NCBI RefSeq assembly: GCF_029504695.1
Contig: NZ_JAQFIN010000006.1
Location: 62,001 to 126,000, forward strand
DNA length: 64,000 nt
From: Parabacteroides sp. PF5-6
Lineage (GTDB): Bacteria > Bacteroidota > Bacteroidia > Bacteroidales > Tannerellaceae
Reading direction: 5' to 3'
Below are positions 1 to 8,296 of this stretch, piece after piece; positions within the stretch are counted from its first letter, which is position 1, and every line of letters begins with the position of its first letter. The notes under the pieces were generated by a model. The model was not told the origin of the DNA. It searched no databases and saw nothing but the letters and a program-made list of their open reading frames with translations. A program made the position numbers and the translations under genes.

Positions 1-600
1 GAGGTACAGGCGGCTACGCCCGTAATCCTCCATTTGGAAATGTCCTTTGTGATACCGGGCAAAGCTGAGCCCGTTGTTTCGTATTTTTGCTCTGGGAATG
101 TTTTCGGTCACTTCCGCTTTCGTAATTTCCGCCAAAGGGATTTTTATACGATAGGCGCCGGAGATATTAACCATTCCGTTTTCAATGTTGATTTTAGCCG
201 GTTGGGCAGCCTGGATGATGCTTCCGAATACGAGAATCGTGATGCCGGCAGCAATCCAGCCTCCTATTTTGCCTGCTTTCGAACGGGGTATCTTTTTTGT
301 GTCCTGCTTGCGATAGTTCAGGATAAAGAGGATGGCTACACCTCCGAGGGTGACCACTAGTCCAAGGTATTCGTTCCACGCAGACAGGCCTATGCGGTCC
401 AATAGAAAGGGTACAGTCATCAGAATGAGCCCCATGATACAAAAGATCGTACGCATCCGGGAAGCGACCGGACGGATATCGATCTTCTCCCTTTCTTTTT
501 TCGGCAGGGTGTTATACCCGCTGATCAACATCGGGAATTTATAGACCAGAAAACCCAGTACTATAAAAAAGAGACCGATCCAGAGTTCTGCTTTATCCAT
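1..600 (-). CDS. DUF3784-like membrane protein, C-terminus outside window
   Basis: The frame runs open from the ATG at 600 to the window edge, giving 200 residues without a stop. The N-terminal half has four hydrophobic segments (about residues 5-20, 47-63, 76-92 and 106-125) separated by short basic loops. After them comes a soluble part with a β-rich pattern that resembles a bacterial PH-like domain (ISGAYRIKIPLAEI around residue 150). This layout, with the IVLGFLVYKFPMLISGYNT start, fits the DUF3784 family of small membrane proteins of unknown function. The next gene upstream on the same strand ends 11 bases before its start, so the two may be cotranscribed. The family name is from memory of the N-terminal pattern; the membrane topology is directly visible. 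Confidence 0.72.
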   Translation of the reverse strand, partial: MDKAELWIGLFFIVLGFLVYKFPMLISGYNTLPKKEREKIDIRPVASRMRTIFCIMGLILMTVPFLLDRIGLSAWNEYLGLVVTLGGVAILFILNYRKQDTKKIPRSKAGKIGGWIAAGITILVFGSIIQAAQPAKINIENGMVNISGAYRIKIPLAEITKAEVTENIPRAKIRNNGLSFARYHKGHFQMEDYGRSRLYL

Positions 601-610
601 AATGTAAAGG

Positions 611-1801
611 TTATTTAACAACAACCTTTACCGTTTTCCGGTCGGTCTGCAAGAGATAGATGCCGGCCGGCAGGGCGATCCGGTGGTTGCCGGCGGTGAG
701 GCGGATGTTTCTACGGGTGATGCCGTCGAAAGTCAGGATCTTCAGTCGGGTAGCTTCTGGGGTGTAGATCTCGATCTGGCCTTGTCCACCGTGGATGATA
801 AGATCATCCGTCGCGATTCCTGTGTTGGAAGAAGGATTATCCAATGCGATCCCGTCGATAAAGATGGTCACCGAGTCGGTAACTGCTTCGAGGGTGTAGT
901 AACCATTCCAGTCCACCTCGAGCGTGTCGCTTTTGCTGGTGGTGACAAAGGGTTCCGACAGCGAGTATTTCGGATCGAGGGAGAGGTAGAACTTAAAGTT
1001 TCCGCCATCGGGCACGATATGGGTGCCGGCTTCCGGATCGGTCGTGACGCCTTCCACCTCGGGCAGGGTCACATCGTACGACATCTTGACTTCTGCGGTG
1101 TTGGAGATGATTTCAGTTCTTGCATTCTCATATTCCGCGATGGTACGGTAGCGGTATTGGCCGGCACGTTTCACCTCATGTTCGACAGAAACAATGCGAT
1201 TCATCACCGGGATATAGAGGGTGTCGATGTCGTACCACCAAAGTATGTTTTTCCGTTGGCAGATCAAGGTCAGCGTTTCAGGAAGTTCAATCGGTTGAAT
1301 AATATTGGGATCGAGCTGCTGCTGGCCGACCACCAATACATGGGCAAAGGTAGCTACCGAGTCGTTATGTACTTCACTGCCTTCGATCAGGCCGGATATA
1401 ACCGGGGCAACACCATTGACTACCTTGATCGAGGCGGTCGAATCGGTCAGGAAGGCATTATTGGTAACATGCTGGTCGTCGAGTTCCGGCAGGAAGGTAT
1501 TGCCTTTCAGAAAAACTGTTCCGTTATTGGTGATCTTACCGATGGTGTTCTTGCCGTTTCCACCGGTCAGTTCGATAAGGATATCCACGCCGGCATCGAC
1601 AGTTAGTACGTCTGTTTCTACCTCATTAAAGGTATAGGTGCCTCCCGCCCCTTCGGCAAAGGTGATGGAAGTGTGTACGCCTGTAATTGTTTGAGGCCCG
1701 GGAGTTGATATCGTTGTTTCTTGCGCCATCGCCTGAAAAGAAGAAACCGAAAAGAAGAATACGGATAAAAATACGTGTAAAATTATTCTTTGCATAATCA
1801 T
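611..1801 (-). CDS. secreted protein with C-terminal sorting-like β domain
   Basis: This 396-residue protein has a clear signal peptide (about residues 1-26, ending FQAMAQ), so it is exported. The body is Thr/Val/Ile-rich and looks like β-sandwich or β-helix repeats (for example IGKITNNGTVFLKGNTF around residue 85). The last 60 residues end ALPAGIYLLQTDRKTVKVVVK-like, the pattern of the C-terminal domains of many Bacteroidota secreted proteins that are sorted or anchored after export (T9SS type A-like, or the DUF6383 group seen in Parabacteroides). I cannot say which. No catalytic motif was seen, and a structural or adhesive surface role is inference. The start may be the second Met at 1795. 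A TATCTTTG -7 box lies at 1867-1874. Confidence 0.8.
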   Translation of the reverse strand: MIMQRIILHVFLSVFFFSVSSFQAMAQETTISTPGPQTITGVHTSITFAEGAGGTYTFNEVETDVLTVDAGVDILIELTGGNGKNTIGKITNNGTVFLKGNTFLPELDDQHVTNNAFLTDSTASIKVVNGVAPVISGLIEGSEVHNDSVATFAHVLVVGQQQLDPNIIQPIELPETLTLICQRKNILWWYDIDTLYIPVMNRIVSVEHEVKRAGQYRYRTIAEYENARTEIISNTAEVKMSYDVTLPEVEGVTTDPEAGTHIVPDGGNFKFYLSLDPKYSLSEPFVTTSKSDTLEVDWNGYYTLEAVTDSVTIFIDGIALDNPSSNTGIATDDLIIHGGQGQIEIYTPEATRLKILTFDGITRRNIRLTAGNHRIALPAGIYLLQTDRKTVKVVVK

Positions 1802-1833
1802 AATGTCTTGAAGTTCATACTATACTGATGCAA

Positions 1834-1866
1834 TAAGAACCGGAAATGCTGCTTCCCCGGTTCTTA
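1834..1866. other. hairpin in 5' leader of 611-1801 gene
   Basis: TAAGAACCGG at 1834-1843 pairs perfectly with CCGGTTCTTA at 1857-1866, a 10-bp stem with a 13-base loop. It directly abuts the minus-strand -7 box at 1867-1874, so the minus-strand RNA would begin with this stem-loop. It is also about 50 bases downstream of the phosphate transporter stop, so it could be that gene's terminator, but no T-run follows on the minus strand. Confidence 0.5.
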
Positions 1867-1874
1867 CAAAGATA
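1867..1874 (-). promoter_or_regulatory. candidate -7 promoter box TATCTTTG
   Basis: Minus-strand TATCTTTG matches the Bacteroides -7 consensus TAnnTTTG. No TTTG stands at the usual 18-21 base spacing; one lies 24 bases upstream. The downstream gene starts at 1801. Confidence 0.45.
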
Positions 1875-1916
1875 CAATTATGTCTTGGATATCCTTTCCA
1901 AAGCGTGTGAAAAGAG

Positions 1917-4178
1917 CTATTCCATCTGGAATTTACGGCTGACCTTGATCAGGTTGGTCGTAAACATCAATACGTTTTGCATCTCGTGCAGGATGGTCAG
2001 ATACAACAGGCTGGTCTTGGTGCTGCTGGCTCCGTTATCCATCTGAATGCGTTTGAGTTCGCCTTTTTTGTATTGGATCAGTTTGTTATTCAACATGCCC
2101 GATTCGGAAACGAGATTCGGCAGATTGAAGTATTCCCGCTCCCGGATCATGCCCGCGCAGTTGTGCAGGAAGGCAGTGATCTGCGGCATGAATTTCTTCA
2201 GGTCGTGAACTTCTTCTTCGCTCAGGGGGTTGAAGTTATTGTCGATATGCTCTTTGGCGGGTTCCGACAGACGCAGGATACTGTAGATCACCTCACTGGC
2301 AAAGTCGTTGCCCTGGTAGTAATACAAACCTTTGTCGACGGCGATATCATTTTCAATCTGTGTCACGCCCAGTGTGCCGACCCGTTTGATCTGCTTGAGG
2401 TGGATCTTTTTCTCCTGCAAGTCGTTCCATACCTGGCGCAGGTCTTTCAGGTTCCAGTCGATCACATCATTCACCGCTTTGTCCAGGTTTTCCGCGGCGA
2501 AGGTAAGCAACGCCTGATTTTCTTCCCGGCTATGCTTGCGGAAGAGGGCGAGCGCTTCGCGTGAGTTGGTGGTCTGGCTCAGTTGGGCTACCGTTTCGTT
2601 CACCTCCGCTTTCAAGGCTTCTTTTTTCATCTTTTTGCGGTAGGCCATCTGGCTGCGTATCAATGAATAGGCGGCAAGGGCGACCATCGCGGCCATCGCG
2701 GGAATACCTCCCCAGTAGATCAGGAGCGCCACGATAAACGCAATGCTAAAGGCAGCGCCGGCAGTGATAAACCAGCCCCCGATCACCGACAATACCCCGG
2801 TGATGCGATACACCGCGCTTTCACGTCCCCAGGCCCGGTCGGCCAGCGACGTACCCATCGCCACCATAAAAGCAACATAGGTGGTCGATAACGGCAGTTT
2901 CAGGGAGGTACCAATGGCAATAAGCAGACCGGACAACACCACATTGACCGCCGCCCGCACCAGGTCGAAGCTGGCTTTGTTCTCCAATATGATTTCCGTA
3001 TGATTGAAGCGGCTGTCGATCCAGTTCTTGGTTGTCACCGGCACCACACTCAACAAAGAAGAGGATATATTACTCGCTTTGCGCACCAATACGCGGGCCA
3101 CCGGTGAGGTTCCGAAATTATCATTTCCTTGTGCCTGGCTGGCCAGATCGACCGAGGTCTTGATCACATTCTGCGCTTTCTTGGAAGTAAACAACGAGAT
3201 GACCATAATCGCACCGGCACCGATCAGGAAATACCAGGGTGTCTTTGCCGATTCCAAGAGGGAAGTCATCAGGAAGGTTTCGGGCGTGGTGGTTCCACCC
3301 TGCGCCATCAGGTCCATATACGAAGAATAGCCTACCAGCGGCACACCCAGGAAGTTCACCAGGTCGTTACCCGCGAAGGCAAGCGCCAGGGCGAAGGTAC
3401 CCAAGAGAACAACTATTTTCAGGACATTCACTTTCAGCCAGGTCAGAACCTGCATCAGGACAGTAAAGAACACAAAGCTGCCCAACAGGAAGAGGCCGGT
3501 ATAGGCATCAATATAGGCTTTGATCTCCGGTGTCATAAACGAACTGCCTTTCAAGCCTTTGATCAGCATAAAATAGATGATCGAAGTGGTAGCTATGCCG
3601 CCGAACAGGCCGCCGAAGTATTTCAACGGCTTGCGGTAGTTGAAGGTGAAGATCAAACGGGAGAAGTATTGCACAACTGCCCCGAAGATAAAGGCAATCG
3701 CTACCGAGAGGAAGATCGCCAGGATCATCGTGAACGCTTTATCCGTATTGATCAGGTTAATGAATTCAAGCTCTCCGGAGGAATGAGCCACCTTCATCAG
3801 GGCGATAGCCACCGTAGCACCCAAGAGTTCGAACACCAGGGAGACGGTCGTGGAGGTCGGCATACCCAGGGAATTGAAGACATCCAATAAAACCACATCC
3901 GTCAGCATAACCGCCAACAGGATAAACATAATCTCATTGAAATAGAAGTACTGCGGTTGGAATACCCCGTGCCGCGCCACGTCCATCATGCCGTTCGAAA
4001 GGGCGGCACCGACAAAGATACCTATCGCTGCCACGATCATGGAGGTGCGGAAAGAGGCCGCTTTGGAGCCGATTGCCGAATTCAGAAAATTGGAAGCATC
4101 ATTACTCACCCCGACATTCAGGTCGAAGATCGCCAGGATAAAGATAAAGATGACTAAGAATAAATAGAATGTTTCCAT
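1917..4178 (-). CDS. inorganic phosphate transporter, Pit family, with PhoU-like tail
   Basis: This 753-residue protein carries the two PHO4 half-repeats of Pit symporters. The first signature is near residue 28 (SNDASNFLNSAIGS) and the second near residue 268 (AGNDLVNFLGVPLVGY); the second membrane half also has PLSTTYV. About twelve hydrophobic segments fill residues 1-520. PitA proteins are usually 400-500 residues. The extra 230 residues here are charged and helical (around HLKQIKRVGTLGVTQIEND), as expected of a fused PhoU-like regulatory domain, an arrangement known in Bacteroidota. The role is low-affinity phosphate uptake across the inner membrane, probably with cations. A perfect 18-bp palindrome lies just upstream at 4208-4225, which suggests regulation. 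No PstSCAB genes are nearby. Confidence 0.9.
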   Translation of the reverse strand: METFYLFLVIFIFILAIFDLNVGVSNDASNFLNSAIGSKAASFRTSMIVAAIGIFVGAALSNGMMDVARHGVFQPQYFYFNEIMFILLAVMLTDVVLLDVFNSLGMPTSTTVSLVFELLGATVAIALMKVAHSSGELEFINLINTDKAFTMILAIFLSVAIAFIFGAVVQYFSRLIFTFNYRKPLKYFGGLFGGIATTSIIYFMLIKGLKGSSFMTPEIKAYIDAYTGLFLLGSFVFFTVLMQVLTWLKVNVLKIVVLLGTFALALAFAGNDLVNFLGVPLVGYSSYMDLMAQGGTTTPETFLMTSLLESAKTPWYFLIGAGAIMVISLFTSKKAQNVIKTSVDLASQAQGNDNFGTSPVARVLVRKASNISSSLLSVVPVTTKNWIDSRFNHTEIILENKASFDLVRAAVNVVLSGLLIAIGTSLKLPLSTTYVAFMVAMGTSLADRAWGRESAVYRITGVLSVIGGWFITAGAAFSIAFIVALLIYWGGIPAMAAMVALAAYSLIRSQMAYRKKMKKEALKAEVNETVAQLSQTTNSREALALFRKHSREENQALLTFAAENLDKAVNDVIDWNLKDLRQVWNDLQEKKIHLKQIKRVGTLGVTQIENDIAVDKGLYYYQGNDFASEVIYSILRLSEPAKEHIDNNFNPLSEEEVHDLKKFMPQITAFLHNCAGMIREREYFNLPNLVSESGMLNNKLIQYKKGELKRIQMDNGASSTKTSLLYLTILHEMQNVLMFTTNLIKVSRKFQME

Positions 4179-4207
4179 ACTGATATAATCTAATTTGAGG
4201 CAAAGGT

Positions 4208-4225
4208 CTGAAATATATATTTCAG
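4208..4225. promoter_or_regulatory. perfect 18-bp palindrome upstream of phosphate transporter
   Basis: CTGAAATATATATTTCAG is a perfect palindrome 30 bases upstream of the transporter ATG. On the minus strand it is followed at once by ACCTTTG, a partial match to a -7 box (GACCTTTG against TAnnTTTG), so it would fill the promoter spacer. That is the usual place for a repressor operator. The binding protein is unknown. Confidence 0.5.
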
Positions 4226-4281
4226 GCAGGTTGCGCCCGTGTTACAAACCTGTTACAAAAACAAACGGAGAATAGAAATGG

Positions 4282-5001
4282 TTATTCAAAACCGACATAG
4301 GGTTCGATCCGTATGCGGTCGGCTTCGGTAAATTCCTCCAGGAGGATGAGGTTCTCCCACCCGGTGAGCTTCCCTTTTTGCTTGCATAACTGCTTGATTA
4401 CTTTAGCCTGGCGATAGCTGATATAGGGGTGGCGCGACAAGGAATCGGCCGGCAGCCGGTTGATTTGTTTCTTCCGGATCAGTGCCGGATTGACACAAAA
4501 CCATTCTTTCAGTGCGTGAAATCTTTCTTCATCGATCCCGTAGACCTCACTGAGCTGGTCGACCGAATGGAATCCGCCCAACAGGTTCCGGTATTTCACG
4601 ATACGGTTGGAGAAAGCGCTGCCGATGCCGGGCACCTTTTTCAGGATCAGGGTATCGGCGGTATTGAGTTCGACCAATGTGCCTTTGGGGTACTTCTCTA
4701 TGCGGGCGGGAGCTTTGTCGTAGAACGGCTTCCGTTCAGGCGTGATTCTTTCTTTTGCCGACTCTTTTTCCGGCAACACAGGCATCTCCGGCAGTTCGGC
4801 TTCCGCCGTTTGTGTGGCAGTGTTCAAAGGATAAATACATACGGGATAAAGAATTTGCCCGGCATTCGTTTGCCTTCCCGTCAGGCGGGAATGTTCCCCG
4901 GTCAACACCAAAATCAGCCACGCCACCGCAATCAAGGAAGCCAGAACAATCAACGCCCTCCGCTCCCCTTTGGAAAAATAAAAAAAGTCACGCCATTTCA
5001 T
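4282..5001 (-). CDS. membrane-anchored helix-hairpin-helix (ComEA-like) protein
   Basis: This 239-residue protein has one N-terminal membrane segment (about residues 17-33, IVLASLIAVAWLILVLTG-like) after a short cytoplasmic start. A linker of about 75 residues leads to two helix-hairpin-helix units. The first is clear at residues 112-170 (VELNTADTLILKKVPGIG, then FSNRIVKYRNLLGGF). The second, weaker one lies at about 190-235. Such HhH pairs bind DNA backbone non-specifically in ComEA proteins. The anchored form suggests DNA handling at the membrane, but no other competence gene is present in the window, so a role in DNA uptake is only inference. It is separated from its neighbours by about 40 to 100 bases. 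Confidence 0.85.
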   Translation of the reverse strand: MKWRDFFYFSKGERRALIVLASLIAVAWLILVLTGEHSRLTGRQTNAGQILYPVCIYPLNTATQTAEAELPEMPVLPEKESAKERITPERKPFYDKAPARIEKYPKGTLVELNTADTLILKKVPGIGSAFSNRIVKYRNLLGGFHSVDQLSEVYGIDEERFHALKEWFCVNPALIRKKQINRLPADSLSRHPYISYRQAKVIKQLCKQKGKLTGWENLILLEEFTEADRIRIEPYVGFE

Positions 5002-5038
5002 AGTTTAGGGGTTTATATTTCTTTTAGATTTGATATTC

Positions 5039-5203
5039 TTAATGCCTTTCTTCTCTCCATCGCAGCATTAATTCCCAGCCTTCTTCGAGAGAATAGAAAG
5101 GTCCTTCGTCCGCTTTTAGAATTATAGCGTCCAATTCTTCCGCACTAATATCTATTTCGGGAAGTCGTTTCTTTTCTGGGGGAGAGACTGTTCTAGTTGA
5201 CAT
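5039..5203 (-). CDS. small uncharacterised ORF, 54 residues
   Basis: A complete ORF runs from the ATG at 5203 to a TAA at 5039. The protein begins MSTRTVSPPEKKRLPEIDIS and is followed by AEELDAIILKADEGPFYSLE and EGWELMLRWREERH. It is charged and soluble with a proline-rich start. The AEELDAIILKADEGP stretch followed by a Trp/Leu helix resembles short antitoxin-like or prevent-host-death-like peptides, but no toxin partner lies next to it, so no function is assigned. Its stop is 38 bases from the start of the helix-hairpin-helix gene, so the two may share a transcript. The coherent composition and fit between neighbours support a real gene. Confidence 0.55.
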   Translation of the reverse strand: MSTRTVSPPEKKRLPEIDISAEELDAIILKADEGPFYSLEEGWELMLRWREERH

Positions 5204-5377
5204 AATGAAAACGATTTAATTCTTTACAAAGATAGTGAAAGCCGAACGCAGAGGCAAGCTTGCTTGACTATGCTGAGGTGCATCCTATCTTCTGCAAAGA
5301 TAACAAAATCAACCAAATACGCAAGATCTCCATTGCTTTTTCTTCGGCGCAATACTGGAGGCTTTGATAACAAAGGC

Positions 5378-6748
5378 TTAGAAAAACCGCTGAATGCCCT
5401 TGATCACTCCCAGTTCGTTCAGGAAGACGATGCCGATCAATACCGGGGCGATATACTTCATAAAGAAAGAATAGGTATTGAAGAAATAAAAAGGCACGGT
5501 TCCTTCGTTGGTCAGTTCGGCTTTCAGGATCTTTTTGTCGACGCGCATACCGACGAAGATGCAGATCATCATGCCGCCCAGGGGTAACATGATCTTGGCC
5601 GTCACGTAATCCAGGAGATCGAAGAAGGTCAGGCCGAAGAGGGTGTATCCTTTGAATATGCCGAACGATAGGGAGCTGATCACGCCCAAGATCAAAACGC
5701 CCGTGGAAACCAACAGGGCAGCTTTGGCGCGGGAGAATTGAAACTCTTCATGTACATAGGCGGTTGCTACCTCATGCAGGGAGATTGTGGAGGTGAGTGC
5801 CGCCAAGCCCAACAGGATGAAAAAGATAAACGACCAGACATTGGCCATCGGCAGTTGGGCAAACACATTGGGCAGGGTGATAAACACCAGTTCGGGTCCC
5901 GCCGTGGGTGCGATGCCGAAGCTAAACACCGCCGGGAAGATCATAATACCCGCCAGCAGGGCAACCAACGTATCGAGCAGGGTCACCTGCAAGGCGGTGG
6001 TCTGCAGGTTGGTCTTTTTATTGAAATACGACGAATAGGTGATCAGGCATCCCATACCGATACTCAACGAGAAGAAGGCTTGTCCCATAGCACTTAATGT
6101 GACCGAAGAGGTGATCTTGCTGAAGTCCGGTTGGAACAGAAACGCCAGTCCTTTATCCGCATTCGGCAATGTGACGGAACGGATGCACAGGATAAAAAGA
6201 ATCAGGAAAAGGATGGGCATCATGATTTTCGAAGCCCTTTCAATGCCGTTTTTTACCCCCGAAACGATGATGATATGGGTGATGGTGATAAAAGCAATCG
6301 TCCAGGCGATCGGGCGGATCAGGCCGGAAGAGAAGGCCGAGAATTCGGAGGCGAACACTTCAACGGATTTATTGGCCATCGGCGAAGTGACCGATTGCAG
6401 GATATATTCTAAGGTCCAGCCGGCGATCACGGAATAGAAACCGAGGATCAGGAAAGCCGCCAATACGCCATTGTAACCGATCAGGCTCCACCGGGTGCCC
6501 GGCGCCATGGCTTTGAACGCTCCGGCGGCGTTCTTATGGGTGTGCCGCCCGATAAAAAACTCGGTGATCATCACGGGCAAGCCGAGGATCAGGATACAGA
6601 TGAGGTAGATCAACAGGAAAGCCGCGCCTCCGTTCTCGCCGAGCATATAAGGAAAACGCCAGATATTACCCAGTCCGACAGCACTACCGACGGTGGCCAT
6701 CAAAACGCCTAATTTACTTCCAAAAGTGACTCTCTTGTTTTCTGTCAT
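5378..6748 (-). CDS. sodium-dependent transporter, NSS/SNF family
   Basis: This 456-residue membrane protein belongs to the neurotransmitter:sodium symporter family. The signature of helix 1 is intact at residues 17-30 (GSAVGLGNIWRFPY), including the unwound Gly/Asn region that binds sodium and substrate in LeuT. Eleven or twelve hydrophobic helices follow, and the length is typical of bacterial members. The substrate is probably an amino acid, which one is unknown. It is the last gene of an apparent operon with tcdA and the lolD-like ATPase (20-base gap). Its start has an unusually strong Shine-Dalgarno for this group, AGGAGGAACAGTT before the ATG, which fixes the start. Confidence 0.92.
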   Translation of the reverse strand: MTENKRVTFGSKLGVLMATVGSAVGLGNIWRFPYMLGENGGAAFLLIYLICILILGLPVMITEFFIGRHTHKNAAGAFKAMAPGTRWSLIGYNGVLAAFLILGFYSVIAGWTLEYILQSVTSPMANKSVEVFASEFSAFSSGLIRPIAWTIAFITITHIIIVSGVKNGIERASKIMMPILFLILFILCIRSVTLPNADKGLAFLFQPDFSKITSSVTLSAMGQAFFSLSIGMGCLITYSSYFNKKTNLQTTALQVTLLDTLVALLAGIMIFPAVFSFGIAPTAGPELVFITLPNVFAQLPMANVWSFIFFILLGLAALTSTISLHEVATAYVHEEFQFSRAKAALLVSTGVLILGVISSLSFGIFKGYTLFGLTFFDLLDYVTAKIMLPLGGMMICIFVGMRVDKKILKAELTNEGTVPFYFFNTYSFFMKYIAPVLIGIVFLNELGVIKGIQRFF

Positions 6749-6769
6749 AACTGTTCCTCCTGTTTAAAT

Positions 6770-7426
6770 TTATTCCGGGGTGATTATTCCGTCTCTGATA
6801 TGTATGATGCGGTCGGCATTGGCCGCCAGCCGCTCGTCGTGGGTGACCAATACGAACGTCTGCTTCATCTGATCCCTCAACTGGAAGAAGAGGGCGTGCA
6901 GTTCTTCTTTATTCTTGGTGTCGAGGCTTCCCGAAGGTTCGTCGGCCAGGATCACAGCGGGATTGTTCATCAGGGCGCGGGCTACGGCTACGCGTTGTTT
7001 CTCGCCGCCCGAAAGCTCCGCCGGTTTGTGAGTCATCCGGTCGGTCAGCCCCATAAAGTCGAACAGCTCTTTGGCACGCTTCTCCGCCTGGGCCGGCTTC
7101 TCACGGGCGATCAGGGCGGGGATCATCACATTCTCCAGGGCGGTGAACTCGGGCAAAAGCTGATGAAACTGAAAGACAAAGCCGATATTCTGATTGCGAA
7201 AGGCCGACAACTCCTTATCGTTCATGCCGTGTATCCGGGTGTCGTTGATGTATAATTCGCCGGCATCGGGTGCGTCCAGGGTGCCGATGATCTGCAACAG
7301 GGTGGTTTTGCCGGCGCCGCTGGGTCCGACAATGGCGACCACTTCGCTCTTTTCGATCGACAGGTCTATGCCTTTAAGCACCTGCAGCGAGCCGAAACTC
7401 TTTGTAATGTCTTTTGTTCTGATCAC
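6770..7426 (-). CDS. ABC transporter ATP-binding protein, LolD/MacB type
   Basis: This 218-residue ATPase has a full set of ABC motifs: Walker [12 protein letters not shown] at about residues 35-45, the Q-loop in [13 protein letters not shown], the signature [15 protein letters not shown] near 140, Walker [13 protein letters not shown] and the H-loop THDE. The order and the [21 protein letters not shown] segment place it with LolD (lipoprotein release) and MacB-type ATPases. No LolC/E-like permease is adjacent, so its partner must be encoded elsewhere. Translation starts at a GTG whose last bases form the TGA stop of the upstream tcdA (GTGA overlap), so the two are probably translationally coupled. 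Confidence 0.88.
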   Translation of the reverse strand: MIRTKDITKSFGSLQVLKGIDLSIEKSEVVAIVGPSGAGKTTLLQIIGTLDAPDAGELYINDTRIHGMNDKELSAFRNQNIGFVFQFHQLLPEFTALENVMIPALIAREKPAQAEKRAKELFDFMGLTDRMTHKPAELSGGEKQRVAVARALMNNPAVILADEPSGSLDTKNKEELHALFFQLRDQMKQTFVLVTHDERLAANADRIIHIRDGIITPE

Positions 7427-8145
7427 TTTGTTTCAATATTTCGTATGACATGTGAAGCCAGGAAGCAACCGAAGAGGGCCGGCATATACGATACGGTGCC
7501 TGCCGTGGTTTTTTTGCATGCTTCGTCGTCGACCTCGATAATCGCGTCCATATCCGCTTTCTCTGTGGAGTAAACCACCGGAATGCCTTTGCGGATGCCC
7601 AGTTTATGCAATCGCTTGCGCACCATCTTCGCCAGCGCGCAATTGTACGACTTGGAGATATCCTCGAGCTTCACCTGCGAAGGATCTACCTTCGCTCCGG
7701 CGCCCATGGACGAAACGACCGGAATACCCAGGGAGATGGCTTCTGCCAACAGAAACACCTTGGGACTCAAGGAATCGATGGCGTCGACAATGAAATCGAA
7801 CCGCCCTTCCGCCAGTACTTCGTGCGTACGCTCGTCGCGCAGGAACTCATGTAGGACCGTGAGCTTCAGGCGCGGGTTGATATCCAACAGGCGCTTCCCG
7901 ACAATCTCGGCCTTGACCTGCCCCAAGGTCGAATGCAAGGCCGGCAACTGCCGGTTGAGGTTGCTTTCCTGCACCGTATCCGCATCGATAATCGTCATCT
8001 TCCCTATGCCGGCGCGGCAGATCTGTTCGGCAGCATACGCCCCTACTCCACCCAGGCCAACCACCAATACATGGCTGTGCGCCAGGTGCTCCAACCGCTC
8101 GCTACCCAGCAATAATTCGGTTCTACTGTTCCACGAATAACTCAT
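7423..8145 (-). CDS. tcdA: tRNA threonylcarbamoyladenosine dehydratase
   Basis: This E1-like ThiF/MoeB/HesA protein of 240 residues has the nucleotide-binding motif [20 protein letters not shown] near residue 25 and the following [13 protein letters not shown]. These fit TcdA (CsdL), which cyclises t6A37 of ANN-decoding tRNAs to ct6A using ATP. The C-terminal part ([19 protein letters not shown], then [10 protein letters not shown]) is also TcdA-like and differs from MoeB and ThiF, which carry zinc-binding CxxC pairs. I set the start at the ATG at 8145. The frame extends ten codons upstream, but a TAGTTTTG -7 box at 8163-8170 makes transcription of that part unlikely. It heads an operon with the lolD-like and NSS genes. 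Confidence 0.88.
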   Translation of the reverse strand: MSYSWNSRTELLLGSERLEHLAHSHVLVVGLGGVGAYAAEQICRAGIGKMTIIDADTVQESNLNRQLPALHSTLGQVKAEIVGKRLLDINPRLKLTVLHEFLRDERTHEVLAEGRFDFIVDAIDSLSPKVFLLAEAISLGIPVVSSMGAGAKVDPSQVKLEDISKSYNCALAKMVRKRLHKLGIRKGIPVVYSTEKADMDAIIEVDDEACKKTTAGTVSYMPALFGCFLASHVIRNIETK

Positions 8146-8162
8146 CTGTTGTTCTTTGCAGA

Positions 8163-8170
8163 CAAAACTA
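8163..8170 (-). promoter_or_regulatory. candidate -7 box TAGTTTTG for tcdA operon
   Basis: Minus-strand TAGTTTTG matches TAnnTTTG and lies 18 bases upstream of the chosen tcdA start, giving a very short leader. No TTTG is found at the expected -33 position. Confidence 0.4.
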
Positions 8171-8247
8171 TACAAAAATCCGTAATTATCTACTAACTAC
8201 CCGCGACTAACTATTGGAGCAAATGCGGAGGGGTGATTGTTTTTTTC

Positions 8248-8255
8248 TATCTTTG
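8248..8255 (+). promoter_or_regulatory. candidate -7 box TATCTTTG for mutS
   Basis: TATCTTTG followed by T is a good Bacteroides -7 box, 41 bases upstream of the mutS GTG. No TTTG stands at the -33 position. Confidence 0.45.
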
Positions 8256-8296
8256 TCACAAGAAAGCGAAGACAGATAAATCTAATTGGGTAAACA

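Noticed and set aside
683-1606. long plus-strand frame opposite the secreted protein
   Set aside because: It is antisense to a gene with signal peptide and β repeats; no motif. The same holds for 3129-3890, 19269-20267 and 47461-48348.
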